Source: Streptomyces coacervatus
Lineage (GTDB): Bacteria; Actinomycetota; Actinomycetes; Streptomycetales; Streptomycetaceae
Assembly (NCBI RefSeq): GCF_029223485.1
Contig: NZ_JARHTP010000017.1
Coordinates: 62,001-126,000, forward strand
DNA length: 64,000 bases
Direction of reading: 5' to 3'
The stretch's first letter is position 1. Each line of letters begins with the position of its first letter. Positions 51,724 through 60,526 of the stretch are shown here, piece after piece. The notes under the pieces are model-generated. The model saw only the letters and a list, made by a program, of their open reading frames with translations, was not told the DNA's origin and ran no database searches. A program made the position numbers and the translations under genes.

Positions 51724-52299
51724 TCAGCTCGCCGTCGCCGAAGGGGCCGCGGAGGCGCTCTTGCAGCTGGCCTGCTTGGCCATCGCCTTGCCCACGTCGC
51801 CCTCTTCGAGGTTCTTCAGGGCGTCGTTGCCGCTCGTGCTCAGCTTGTCCAGCGAGGTAGCGATGCCCTTGAGGCCGTCGGCGAACTTGGCCTGGTCCTT
51901 GACGTTGAGCCCGTCGACCTGCTTCTTCAGGGAGGCGTACGACGCGGCGATGCCGTCGAGCTCCTTGACGGCGTCCGTCTGCTTCTTCGCGCCGCTGTCG
52001 ACATCGGGCGCCCCGGCCTTCTGGACCGCGTCACCGATCGCCTTGTAGGCGTCGGACATGTCCTGGAAGGCCTGTGCGTCGGTCTTGCGGACCTGGTCCG
52101 GCGTGCTGTTGTCCGAGGTCTCCTTCTGGATCGCGGCGTTGGCGGCCTCGATCTTCTTGGCCTGCGGCTGCACCGCGTCGCAGACCTGCTTGGCCCAGGC
52201 GTCCAGCTTGTCGTTGCCCTTGTTGTCGCTGGTGCATGCCGACAGCGCCAGTACCAGTACCGCACCGCCGGACAGTGCGGCCGCGAGCTTCTTGTTCAC
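51724..52299 (-). CDS. Small secreted lipoprotein, helical
   Basis: A 191-residue lipoprotein. The GTG at 52299 (MNKKLAAALSGGAVLVLALSAC as encoded) has GGAAGGG 9 bases ahead; an ATG at 52317 is the alternative. Signal peptide with lipobox LSAC, then an all-helical body rich in Lys, Asp and Ala (AWAKQVCDAVQPQAKKIEAAN, TDAVKELDGIAASYASLKKQ) with possible coiled coil and a Cys pair. Similar proteins are annotated only as lipoproteins; role unknown. Likely extracytoplasmic. Confidence 0.82.
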   Translation of the reverse strand: MNKKLAAALSGGAVLVLALSACTSDNKGNDKLDAWAKQVCDAVQPQAKKIEAANAAIQKETSDNSTPDQVRKTDAQAFQDMSDAYKAIGDAVQKAGAPDVDSGAKKQTDAVKELDGIAASYASLKKQVDGLNVKDQAKFADGLKGIATSLDKLSTSGNDALKNLEEGDVGKAMAKQASCKSASAAPSATAS

Positions 52300-52509
52300 C
52301 GGATTGGTCCCTTCCATGGCTCTCGGCCCCGGAACATACACGCCGGGCGGACCACAGCCGTATGCCGAGCGACGACTATGACACCTTTTGTGCATATTCG
52401 CACCAGGCGAGAGAAGGCTCACGGTGAGGGCGTGGACACACGAGACGGGCGGGCGACGCGTCAACACGCGCCTCCCGCCCGCCCCTTGAGCCGGGCCTCG
52501 TGGGGCCGC

Positions 52510-54915
52510 CTACGAAACCACCGCAGGATCGGCCGACTTGGCCACCCGCTCGGCACCTCCCTCGTCGCCCACGGCGATCCCGCGGCGCTTGGAGACGTAG
52601 ACCGCCCCGACGATGACGAGAAGGGCCAGGACCGCGATCGCGATCCGTACCCCGAGGTTCTTGTCGTCGCCGTAGCTGAACTTGATCACCGCGGGCGCGA
52701 TGAGCAGCGACACCAGGTTCATCACCTTCAGCAGCGGGTTGATCGCGGGACCCGCCGTGTCCTTGAAGGGGTCGCCGACCGTGTCGCCGATCACCGTGGC
52801 GGCATGGGCCTCGCTGCCCTTGCCGCCGTGGTGGCCGTCCTCGACGAGCTTCTTGGCGTTGTCCCATGCGCCACCGGAGTTGGCGAGGAACACCGCCATC
52901 AGCGTGCCCGCGCCGATCGCACCGGCGAGGAACGCGCCGAGGGCGCCGACCCCGAGCGTGAACCCGATGAAGATGGGCGCCAGCACGGCCAGCAGACCCG
53001 GCGTGGTGAGCTCCCTGAGCGCGTCCTTGGTGCAGATGTCGACGACGCGCCCGTACTCGGGCTTCTCGGTGTAGTCCATGATCCCGGGGTGCTCGCGGAA
53101 CTGCCGCCGCACCTCGTAGACCACGGAACCCGCCGACCGCGACACCGCGTTGATCGCCAGCCCCGAGAAGAGGAAGACGACCGCCGCGCCCGCGATGAGA
53201 CCGACGAGGTTGTTGGGCTGTGAGATGTCCATCATCAGGCTCATCGGCGCGCCCGCTCCGGAGAGCTTCTCGCCGACGTCCTGCGCGCCGGTCGTGATCG
53301 CGTCTCGGTACGACCCGAAGAGCGCCGACGCCGCCAGGACGGCGGTGGCGATGGCGATGCCCTTGGTGATGGCCTTGGTGGTGTTGCCGACCGCGTCCAG
53401 GTTGGTGAGCACCTGAGCGCCCGCGCCTGTGACGTCGCCGGACATCTCGGCGATGCCCTGCGCGTTGTCGGAGACCGGACCGAAGGTGTCCATGGCGACG
53501 ATCACGCCGACCGTGGTGAGCAGGCCGGTGCCGGCCAGCGCCACCGCGAACAGCGCGAGCATGATCGACGTACCGCCGAGCAGGAACGCCCCGTAGACGC
53601 CGAGGCCGATCAGCAGGGCGGTGTAGACGGCCGATTCCAGACCCACCGAGATACCGGCGAGAACGACGGTGGCCGGGCCGGTGAGCGAGGTCTTGCCGAT
53701 GTCCATGACAGGGCGGCGGTTGGTCTCGGTGAAGTAGCCGGTCAGCTGCTGGATCACAGCGGCCAGCACGATGCCGATCGCCACCGCGACGACCGCGAGG
53801 ATCCGCGGGTCGCCGTCCTTGGCCTTGATGGCGGCATCAGTGACGCCGTCGAGGTCCGAGTACTTGGACGGGAGATAGATGAAGACGGCCGCCGCCACCA
53901 GCACGAGCGAGATCGCCGCGGAGATGAAGAAGCCCCGGTTGATCGCGGTCATGCCACTGCGGTCGGCCCGGCGCGGGGCGACCGCGAAGATGCCGATCAT
54001 GGCGGTGACGACACCGATCGCGGGCACGATCAGCGGGAAGGCGAGTCCGGAGTCGCCGAAGGCCACCTTGCCGAGGATCAGCGCGGCGACCAGGGTCACG
54101 GCGTACGACTCGAAGAGGTCGGCCGCCATGCCCGCACAGTCGCCGACGTTGTCGCCCACGTTGTCGGCGATGGTCGCGGCATTGCGCGGGTCGTCCTCCG
54201 GAATGCCCTGCTCGACCTTGCCGACCAGGTCGGCGCCGACGTCGGCGGCCTTGGTGAAGATTCCGCCGCCGACACGCATGAACATCGCGATCAGGGCGGC
54301 CCCGAGGCCGAAGCCTTCGAGCACTTTCGGCGCGTCGGCCGCGTACACCAGCACCACGCAGGAGGCGCCCAGCAGACCGAGCCCCACTGTGAACATGCCG
54401 ACGACGCCGCCCGTACGGAAAGCGATCTTCATGGCTTTGTGCGAGACGGCGGTGAGATCCTTTTCGGGCTCGCCTTCTGCCGGGGTCGCTTCCCGGGCCG
54501 CCGCGGCGACACGGACATTGCTGCGGACGGCGAGCCACATGCCGATATAACCGGTGGCTGCCGAGAACCCCGCGCCGATCAGAAAGAAGATCGATCGTCC
54601 GGCGCGCTGATCCCAGTCGTCCGCGGGCAGCAGCATGAGCAGGAAGAACACGACCACGGCGAATACGCCGAGCGTGCGCAGCTGCCGGGCCAGATAGGCG
54701 TTCGCACCTTCCTGGACCGCTCCTGCGATCTCCTTCATGCTGTCGGTGCCCTCGCCCGCCGCGAGCACCTGGCGGACCAGGATGCCTGCGACCACGAGCG
54801 CGGCCAGTGCGACGACCCCGATGACCATCACGATGATCCGGTTGTCGTCCGTCAGTACTGCGGCTGCGAGGGTTGTGGGGTGGTCAAACTGATGAGGGGT
54901 AGAAAGCCCCGCCAT
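52510..54915 (-). CDS. hppA: Membrane-bound proton-translocating pyrophosphatase, K+-independent type
   Basis: It couples PPi hydrolysis to proton export. 801 residues with about 16 membrane helices. Catalytic loops: GGGIFTKAADVGADLVGKVE, DNVGDNVGDCAGMAADLFES and GDTVGDPFKDTAGPAINPLLK. The residue that decides K+ dependence is Lys here (GNTTKAITKG), the signature of the K+-independent, H+-pumping class; K+-dependent ones have Ala. ATG start with AAGGAGG ahead. It complements soluble Ppa elsewhere in the window. Confidence 0.95.
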   Translation of the reverse strand: MAGLSTPHQFDHPTTLAAAVLTDDNRIIVMVIGVVALAALVVAGILVRQVLAAGEGTDSMKEIAGAVQEGANAYLARQLRTLGVFAVVVFFLLMLLPADDWDQRAGRSIFFLIGAGFSAATGYIGMWLAVRSNVRVAAAAREATPAEGEPEKDLTAVSHKAMKIAFRTGGVVGMFTVGLGLLGASCVVLVYAADAPKVLEGFGLGAALIAMFMRVGGGIFTKAADVGADLVGKVEQGIPEDDPRNAATIADNVGDNVGDCAGMAADLFESYAVTLVAALILGKVAFGDSGLAFPLIVPAIGVVTAMIGIFAVAPRRADRSGMTAINRGFFISAAISLVLVAAAVFIYLPSKYSDLDGVTDAAIKAKDGDPRILAVVAVAIGIVLAAVIQQLTGYFTETNRRPVMDIGKTSLTGPATVVLAGISVGLESAVYTALLIGLGVYGAFLLGGTSIMLALFAVALAGTGLLTTVGVIVAMDTFGPVSDNAQGIAEMSGDVTGAGAQVLTNLDAVGNTTKAITKGIAIATAVLAASALFGSYRDAITTGAQDVGEKLSGAGAPMSLMMDISQPNNLVGLIAGAAVVFLFSGLAINAVSRSAGSVVYEVRRQFREHPGIMDYTEKPEYGRVVDICTKDALRELTTPGLLAVLAPIFIGFTLGVGALGAFLAGAIGAGTLMAVFLANSGGAWDNAKKLVEDGHHGGKGSEAHAATVIGDTVGDPFKDTAGPAINPLLKVMNLVSLLIAPAVIKFSYGDDKNLGVRIAIAVLALLVIVGAVYVSKRRGIAVGDEGGAERVAKSADPAVVS

Positions 54916-55164
54916 TCGTCCTCCTTGACGCTTGGGCTGAGCTCAAGATGTGGACGGATTGTAGGTACCGCGACCTGATCAAAACAGTCCGCGGTAAACG
55001 GAATTGGCCTTCACATGCTCTTCAGCAAATGATCGACGTCACGCCACAGAACCCGAAAGAGGTAACGCCTCAAAGGCATTGACGCCTGCATTGACGCTTG
55101 ATCAAATTATCGGGTGATTGATCGTGAATTCCTTCACGAATTCCCGGGAACGGCCGGAAAAACA

Positions 55165-55193
55165 CCAAGGGCCCTGCTCAGCAGGGCCCTTGG
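55165..55193 (-). terminator. Terminator of the bldG transcript
   Basis: CCAAGGGCCCTGC and GCAGGGCCCTTGG form a perfect 13-bp stem with the loop TCA. On the minus strand it is followed by GTTTTTC, the best intrinsic terminator in the window. It lies 20 bases behind the anti-sigma gene. Confidence 0.92.
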
Positions 55194-55212
55194 ACGTCGT
55201 ACGAGGGTGGGG

Positions 55213-55644
55213 TCAGGGGAGCACCGCGGTGGGCGGTGTGGTCGGCCAGGTCATGCGGATCAGGCCGCCGTGCGCGCCGGCGGTCACCTCCACGTCGTCG
55301 ACGAGGCCGCTGATGACCGCGAGGCCCATCTCGTCCTCCTCGGTCTCCACGTCCTCGCCCGCCGAGCCCGGCGCCCGGTCTCCGGGGGTCGAACGCGGTG
55401 CCTCGTCGCCGACCTCGATGAAGAACTGTTTCTCCTCCTCGACGAGCTGCACCTTCACGGGCGCCGTGATCCCGGCGCTCTGATGCAGTCCGACGGCACG
55501 GCTGCAGGCCTCGCCGACGGCGAGCCTGACCTCGTCGAGGACGGCCTCGTCCACTCCGGCCCTGCGCGCCACCGCTGCCGCCACCAGTCGGGCGGTCCTG
55601 ACGTGCTCGGGCAGCGCGCTGAAGCGGAGTTCAACGGTGGCCAT
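55213..55644 (-). CDS. RsbW-like anti-sigma factor homologue downstream of bldG
   Basis: A 143-residue HATPase_c protein: VRLAVGEACSRAVGLH (N-box, residues 40-54), and a G-box region EDEMGLAVISGLVDD. The Mg-chelating Asn of the SpoIIAB/RsbW N-box is Arg49 (EACSRA for EACTNA), so kinase activity is doubtful. A 30-residue acidic insertion (STPGDRAPGSAGEDVETEEDE) splits the fold. In S. coelicolor the gene behind bldG (SCO3548, ApgA) encodes such a protein, which interacts with BldG. ATG start. A hairpin separates it from bldG. Confidence 0.9.
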   Translation of the reverse strand: MATVELRFSALPEHVRTARLVAAAVARRAGVDEAVLDEVRLAVGEACSRAVGLHQSAGITAPVKVQLVEEEKQFFIEVGDEAPRSTPGDRAPGSAGEDVETEEDEMGLAVISGLVDDVEVTAGAHGGLIRMTWPTTPPTAVLP

Positions 55645-55675
55645 GCATCCCCCTCGGAACTTCGGGCGTGCTGTC

Positions 55676-55707
55676 GGGGGGCCGGGCTGCCGAAAGCCCG
55701 GACCCCC
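55676..55707 (-). terminator. Attenuator-like hairpin between bldG and the anti-sigma gene
   Basis: GGGGG-g-CCGGGCT and AGCCCGG-a-CCCCC pair with one mismatch around the 6-base loop GCCGAA. It lies in the 118-base gap between bldG and the downstream gene. In S. coelicolor both a bldG-only and a bldG plus downstream-gene transcript were described; a leaky terminator here fits that. Confidence 0.75.
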
Positions 55708-55762
55708 TCATTGAACTTCTTCCGCCTTGGGAGCGGTCCATTCCCGCTCCGTGGGGCGATGG

Positions 55763-56104
55763 TCAGTCGGTGGCCGCCACCGCTTCCTCGACCGAGGTGT
55801 GGATCGGGAACACCTTGGTGAGGCCGGTGATGCGGAAGATCTTCAGAATGCGCTCCTGGTTGCAGACCAGGCGCAGCGAGCCCTCATGGGCTCGTACCCG
55901 CTTCAGGCCGCCGACCAGCACGCCGAGCCCGGTGGAGTCGAGGAAGTCCACGCCCTCCATGTCTACGACGAGGTGGAAACTCCCGTCGTTCACCAGCTCG
56001 ACCAGCTGCTCGCGCAGCTTGGGCGCGGTATATACGTCGATTTCGCCACCGACCTCGACGACCGTACGATCGCCGACGGTACGGGTCGACAGGGACAGGT
56101 CCAC
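55763..56104 (-). CDS. bldG: Anti-sigma factor antagonist BldG
   Basis: A 113-residue STAS-domain protein required in Streptomyces for aerial mycelium and antibiotic production. The phosphorylation site is Ser57 in [17 protein letters not shown], exactly the position known for BldG. It binds anti-sigma factors in a partner-switching cycle; phosphorylated BldG is inactive. GTG start with GGAGG 5 bases ahead. The neighbouring anti-sigma gene and the divergent helicase match the S. coelicolor order. Confidence 0.96.
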
Positions 56105-56265
56105 GGATCCTCCAGCACCTTGCTACTCGAGCGGTCGCCCCTCGGGACACCTCGGCAGAGCCCCCGGAACGGTTCGCCAGCCGCGATGGCATTCAATCAC
56201 TTACGGCAGACGTGCACGACGCCTTGGTCCCATTGTCCGTCACGCCAGTGACACACTCGGTGCCG

Positions 56266-58743
56266 ATGGCCAAGAATCACCGATCCGATCGATCCCCGAC
56301 GGACCCCGTGTCCCGGCTCGCACCGGCCACGGTCCTGGGCCGGCTCGCCTCCGGGCCGAGCCGGGCTTCGCGCATCACTCATACGGAGCACTTGCCCCCG
56401 CGCGAGGGCCGCCATGCCGTCTGGCCTGACCGGATTCGCCCGGAAGTCATCGCCGCCGTGCAGGCAGCCGGCATCGAACACCCCTGGGCCCATCAGGCAA
56501 GGGCCGCCGAGCACGCCCTGGACGGCGACTCGGTGGTCGTCGCCACGGGCACGGCGTCCGGCAAGTCCCTGGCGTACCTCGTCCCGGTGTTCTCGACCCT
56601 CCTGGACGGCTCCGAGGCCCCGAACGGCCGCGGCGCCACCGCCCTCTACCTGGCCCCCACGAAGGCTCTTGCGGCCGACCAGTGCCGTTCTGTGAAGGAA
56701 CTTTCACAATCTCTGGGAAATGCCGTACGACCAGCGGTGTACGACGGCGACACCCCCTTCGAGGAACGCGAGTGGGTCCGCCAGTACGCCAACTACGTCC
56801 TGACCAACCCGGACATGCTGCACCGCGGCATACTCCCGTCCCACCCCCGCTGGTCCTCCTTCCTGAAGTCGCTGAAGTACGTCGTCATCGACGAATGCCA
56901 CACCTACCGGGGCGTCTTCGGCTCCCACGTCGCCCAGGTGCTGCGCCGTCTGCGGCGCCTGTGCGCCCGCTACGGCGCCTCGCCCGTCTTCCTGCTGGCC
57001 TCCGCGACCGCCGCCGAGCCCTCGGTCGCCGCCCGCCGTCTGACCGGCCTCCCGGTGGTCGAGGTGGCCGACGACGCCTCCCCGCGCGGTGAACTGGTGT
57101 TCGCCCTCTGGGAGCCCCCGCTCACGGAGATGCAGGGCGAGAAGGGCGCTCCCGTCCGCCGTACCGCCACCGCCGAGACGGCCGACCTCCTGACCGACCT
57201 CACGGTGCAGGGCGTCCGGTCGGTCGCCTTCGTGCGCTCCCGGCGTGGCGCCGAGCTGATCTCGGTGATCGCCCAGGAGCGTCTCGCCGAGATCGACCGC
57301 TCCCTCGCCCGGCGTGTCGCGGCGTATCGCGGCGGCTACCTCCCCGAGGAGCGCCGCGCCCTCGAACAGGCGCTGCACTCCGGCGAACTCCTCGGCCTCG
57401 CCGCCACGACCGCCCTCGAACTCGGCATCGACGTCTCGGGACTGGACGCCGTGGTGATCGCCGGCTATCCGGGCACGCGCGCTTCCCTGTGGCAGCAGGC
57501 GGGCCGCGCCGGACGGGCCGGGCAGGGGGCGCTGGCCATCCTGGTCGCCCGCGACGACCCCCTGGACACCTTCCTCGTCCACCACCCCGAGGCCCTGTTC
57601 GACCAGCCCGTGGAGTCCACGGTCCTCGACCCCGACAACCCGTACGTCCTGGCCCCGCACCTGTGCGCGGCCGCCGCGGAACTGCCGCTCACGGACGAGG
57701 ACTTCGAGCTCTTCGGCCCCGCCTGCGAGGACCTGCTGCCCCAGCTGGAGGCCGCGAAGCTGCTGCGCCGCCGCACCAAGGCCTGGCACTGGACGCGCCG
57801 GGAACGGGCCGCGGACCTCACCGACATCCGCGGCGAGGGCGGCCGGCCGGTCCAGATCGTCGAGTCCGGCACGGGCCGCCTGCTCGGCACGGTCGACGCG
57901 GGCGCCGCCCACACGACCGTCCACGAGGGCGCGGTCCACCTCCACCAGGGCCGTACGTACCTGGTCCGCTCCTTCGACCTGGAGGACTCCGTCGCCCTGG
58001 TCGAGGAGGCGAACCCCTCGTACTCGACAGTCGCCCGCGACACGACGTCCATCACCGTCCTGGAGACGGACACCGAGATCCCCTGGGGCGACGGCCGCCT
58101 CTGCTACGGCTCTGTCGAGGTCACCAACCAAGTGGTCTCCTTCCTGCGTCGTCGGCTCATCACCGGTGAGGTGCTCGGCGAGACGAAACTCGACCTCCCT
58201 CCTCGTACGCTGCGCACCCGCGCGGTGTGGTGGACGGTCACCGAGGACCAGTTGGACGAGGCCCGGATCAACCCGGAGATCCTCGGCGGCGCCCTGCACG
58301 CCGCCGAGCACGCGTCGATCGGCATGCTGCCCCTCTTCGCGACCTGCGACCGCTGGGACATCGGCGGGGTCTCCGTCCCGCTGCACCCCGACACCCTCCT
58401 CCCGACGGTCTTCGTCTACGACGGCCACCCGGGCGGCGCGGGCTTCGCCGAGCGCGCCTTCCACACCGCCCGTGCCTGGCTCACCGCCACCCGCCAGGCC
58501 ATCGCCTCCTGCGAGTGCGAGGCCGGCTGCCCGTCCTGCATCCAGTCCCCCAAGTGCGGCAACGGCAACGATCCGCTGCACAAGAGGGGGGCGGTGCGGT
58601 TGCTCACGGTGCTGTTGCGGGGGGCGCCGGAGGGGAAGGCCGGGGAAGAGCCGGTGGCGGGGACGCCGGAGCGGAAGGCCGAGACGCAGCCTGGGCCGGC
58701 GGCTCCGACTGCACCGGCCCCGCAGGCCCCGCCCGCGCCCTGA
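56266..58743 (+). CDS. MrfA/YprA-type DEAD-box helicase with DUF1998 four-Cys domain
   Basis: An 825-residue superfamily 2 helicase. Walker A ATGTASGKS at residues 93-101, LAPTKALAADQ (Ia), DEAH-box variant VVIDECH, SAT motif LLASATAAE, VI QQAGRAGRAGQGA. The C-terminus carries DUF1998 with CECEAGCPSCIQSPKCGN, the four-Cys metal site of MrfA, Hrq1 and YprA, which unwind DNA in mitomycin-type damage repair. The start is the ATG at 56266 or the GTG two codons upstream; a GTG at 56212 is also in frame. The Pro/Ala-rich C-terminal tail overlaps the convergent pilus gene by 140 bases. Confidence 0.92.
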   Translation: MAKNHRSDRSPTDPVSRLAPATVLGRLASGPSRASRITHTEHLPPREGRHAVWPDRIRPEVIAAVQAAGIEHPWAHQARAAEHALDGDSVVVATGTASGKSLAYLVPVFSTLLDGSEAPNGRGATALYLAPTKALAADQCRSVKELSQSLGNAVRPAVYDGDTPFEEREWVRQYANYVLTNPDMLHRGILPSHPRWSSFLKSLKYVVIDECHTYRGVFGSHVAQVLRRLRRLCARYGASPVFLLASATAAEPSVAARRLTGLPVVEVADDASPRGELVFALWEPPLTEMQGEKGAPVRRTATAETADLLTDLTVQGVRSVAFVRSRRGAELISVIAQERLAEIDRSLARRVAAYRGGYLPEERRALEQALHSGELLGLAATTALELGIDVSGLDAVVIAGYPGTRASLWQQAGRAGRAGQGALAILVARDDPLDTFLVHHPEALFDQPVESTVLDPDNPYVLAPHLCAAAAELPLTDEDFELFGPACEDLLPQLEAAKLLRRRTKAWHWTRRERAADLTDIRGEGGRPVQIVESGTGRLLGTVDAGAAHTTVHEGAVHLHQGRTYLVRSFDLEDSVALVEEANPSYSTVARDTTSITVLETDTEIPWGDGRLCYGSVEVTNQVVSFLRRRLITGEVLGETKLDLPPRTLRTRAVWWTVTEDQLDEARINPEILGGALHAAEHASIGMLPLFATCDRWDIGGVSVPLHPDTLLPTVFVYDGHPGGAGFAERAFHTARAWLTATRQAIASCECEAGCPSCIQSPKCGNGNDPLHKRGAVRLLTVLLRGAPEGKAGEEPVAGTPERKAETQPGPAAPTAPAPQAPPAP

Positions 58744-59083
58744 CCTCCGCCGCGAACGGCCCCCGCCCCGACGCCGCCGTCACATCCGAGATCTCGCCGA
58801 CGATCGCGCACCGCACCAGCCGCGTGCCCTGTGCCCGGGCCACCCGGTCGGCCCGGGCACAGGCCACCGCGGTGCCGTCCGCCCAGCGATCGGCCGCCGC
58901 GAGCGCAGCGAGGTCCGCACCGCCGGCCGCACGGTGCCGGACCACGACGGCCTGCCCGAGGGCGAGCACGACACCGAACACCACGCACAGCACGGCGATC
59001 GCACCGACGCTCCAGACGGTGGCGGAACCACGGTCCCCGCCCCGGGCGGCGGCCCACCGGCGCCCCGGGAAGCCGCCGGTCAC
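58604..59083 (-). CDS. Rv3654c-family TadE-like pilus protein
   Basis: A 159-residue protein with one N-terminal membrane helix (WSVGAIAVLCVVFGVVLALG) after a short RGSATVW motif, as in Rv3654c-type pseudopilins; AGGADLAALAAADR is the family block. The C-terminal Pro/Ala-rich part (about 115-159) is antisense to the end of the helicase gene. GTG start overlaps the TadE stop (GTGA). Last gene of the tad pilus operon. Confidence 0.85.
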   Translation of the reverse strand: MTGGFPGRRWAAARGGDRGSATVWSVGAIAVLCVVFGVVLALGQAVVVRHRAAGGADLAALAAADRWADGTAVACARADRVARAQGTRLVRCAIVGEISDVTAASGRGPFAAEVRARAGPAGPVQSEPPAQAASRPSAPASPPPALPRPSPPAPPATAP

Positions 59084-59445
59084 GGCCCCACCCCCACGGT
59101 GTCCTCCGCCGCGGCCACGGCCTCCTCCCGTACGTCGAACGGCAGACCGCGCAGCATCGGCGGTCTGGCCACCACGACCACGCGGACCTGCTCCCCTTCC
59201 CGGCCGACCGTGACCTTCGCACCGCGCGGGGCCGCCTCACGGGCCACCTGGACGACCTTGTCGGCCGGATCCTGCCGGGCTGCCGCACGCGCCCCGGTCC
59301 GCGCCGCGTCCACGCACTGGATCTGCGCGGCCACGACCAGCAGCCCCCACACCAGCGCCATCGTGAACATCACCAGCACGGGCAGCACCATGGCCGACTC
59401 CGCGGTCACAAATCCCCTGTCGCCGCCCTTCTCACATCTGCGCAT
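59080..59445 (-). CDS. TadE-family type IV pilus minor pilin
   Basis: A 121-residue pseudopilin with the N-terminal motif RGFVTAESAMVLPVLVMFTMALVW, where the Glu at +5 of a pilin-type helix is kept, then QCVDAARTGARAAARQD typical of TadE. It would assemble into or cap a Flp/Tad pilus. It overlaps both neighbours (14 bases with the upstream DUF4244 gene). Confidence 0.87.
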   Translation of the reverse strand: MRRCEKGGDRGFVTAESAMVLPVLVMFTMALVWGLLVVAAQIQCVDAARTGARAAARQDPADKVVQVAREAAPRGAKVTVGREGEQVRVVVVARPPMLRGLPFDVREEAVAAAEDTVGVGP

Positions 59446-59641
59446 CGAGCGCCCGCTTCACGATGCCCTGCAGCTCCGCGCCGACCTCACCGCTCGTCAC
59501 GACCTTGTAGAGGACCACTGCGAACGCCACCGCCGCCACGATCCCCATCGCGTACTCCGAGGTGACCATCCCTGCGTCCCGCCGCGCCGCACGCGCCCTG
59601 CACACCAGGGCACGCAGCCGCGCCCGTACCGCCTTGTACAT
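59432..59641 (-). CDS. DUF4244 Flp-like pilin
   Basis: A 69-residue protein: basic leader RARAARRDAG, then MVTSEYAMGIVAAVAFAVVL, a Flp-pilin-like processing and helix motif, and a short amphipathic tail. This is the major pilin candidate of the tad operon. ATG start with GGGGGTTGAG upstream. A 96-base gap to tadC holds no other gene. Confidence 0.87.
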   Translation of the reverse strand: MYKAVRARLRALVCRARAARRDAGMVTSEYAMGIVAAVAFAVVLYKVVTSGEVGAELQGIVKRALDAQM

Positions 59642-59737
59642 CTCAACCCCCGTGAGGTTCAGTCCCGTTGACCATTCACTGCTCGATTCACTTCACTGCT
59701 CGATGCCGGCGCCCGAGCGCCGTCCGCCCCGCTGCCG

Positions 59738-60526
59738 TCATCCACCACCCCCTCCCAGCACCCCACCCGCAAGCCCGATCACCACGGGCAGTACGCCGAC
59801 CGTGATGAACGCGGGCAGGAAACACAGCCCAACCGGCGCGGTGACCATGACGGCCGCCCGGCGGGCCCGTGCCGTCGCGGTGCGTGCCCAGTCGGCGCGG
59901 ACGTCCGCCGCGAGCCGTGCGACCGGTGTGGCGGCGGGGAGTCCGGACACGCCGGCCCGTTCCAGCAGCCGGGCCAGGGCTCCGGCACCGGGCAGCGCGG
60001 CCAGCCGCCGCCAGGCCTCGGCCGGTTCGCCGCCGAGCCGCACCTCGGCCGCACCTCGCGCCAGCGCGTCCCCGACGGGGCCGCCCAGTGCCTCGCCCAC
60101 GGCCTGTGCCGCGACCACGGGCCCGGCACCGGCAGCGATGCAGGCGGCCACCAGATCGGCCGAGAGCGGGAGTTGACGGGCCGCCTCAGCCGGGTCGTAG
60201 GCCTGCGCGCCGCGTCCGGCCGCCTGCCGCCCACGCCACCGCCACAGCCCGCCCGCGACAGCCAGCCCCACCGCCACCCCGGCGAGGCCACCGACCAGTA
60301 CCCACGCGGCGCACACCACCCCCACCGCGGGCAGCCACCGCCGCGCGAGATCCCGTACCTCGAAGCGCGGCCGGGCCTTCATCGCCTCGACGTCGGCCAC
60401 CAGCTCGGCCAACCGCCTGCGCACTCTCCGCTCACGCCGTACGGCCGCCAGCCGGCGCAGCAGCCAGCCGAGGACGAGCAGCATCCCCACGGCCGCCCCC
60501 AGCCTGTGGACAACTTCCGTGCTCAT
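59738..60526 (-). CDS. tadC: Type II secretion system F family protein (TadC-like)
   Basis: A 262-residue inner-membrane pilus platform protein. Membrane helices near 10-25, 70-110 and the C-terminus; the F-domain helices QLPLSADLVAACIAAGAGPVVA and EAWRRLAALPGAGALARLLER are typical. ATG at 60526 overlaps the tadB stop (ATGA). Pairs with TadB to form the pilus base driven by the TadA ATPase, which is broken here. Confidence 0.88.
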   Translation of the reverse strand: MSTEVVHRLGAAVGMLLVLGWLLRRLAAVRRERRVRRRLAELVADVEAMKARPRFEVRDLARRWLPAVGVVCAAWVLVGGLAGVAVGLAVAGGLWRWRGRQAAGRGAQAYDPAEAARQLPLSADLVAACIAAGAGPVVAAQAVGEALGGPVGDALARGAAEVRLGGEPAEAWRRLAALPGAGALARLLERAGVSGLPAATPVARLAADVRADWARTATARARRAAVMVTAPVGLCFLPAFITVGVLPVVIGLAGGVLGGGGG

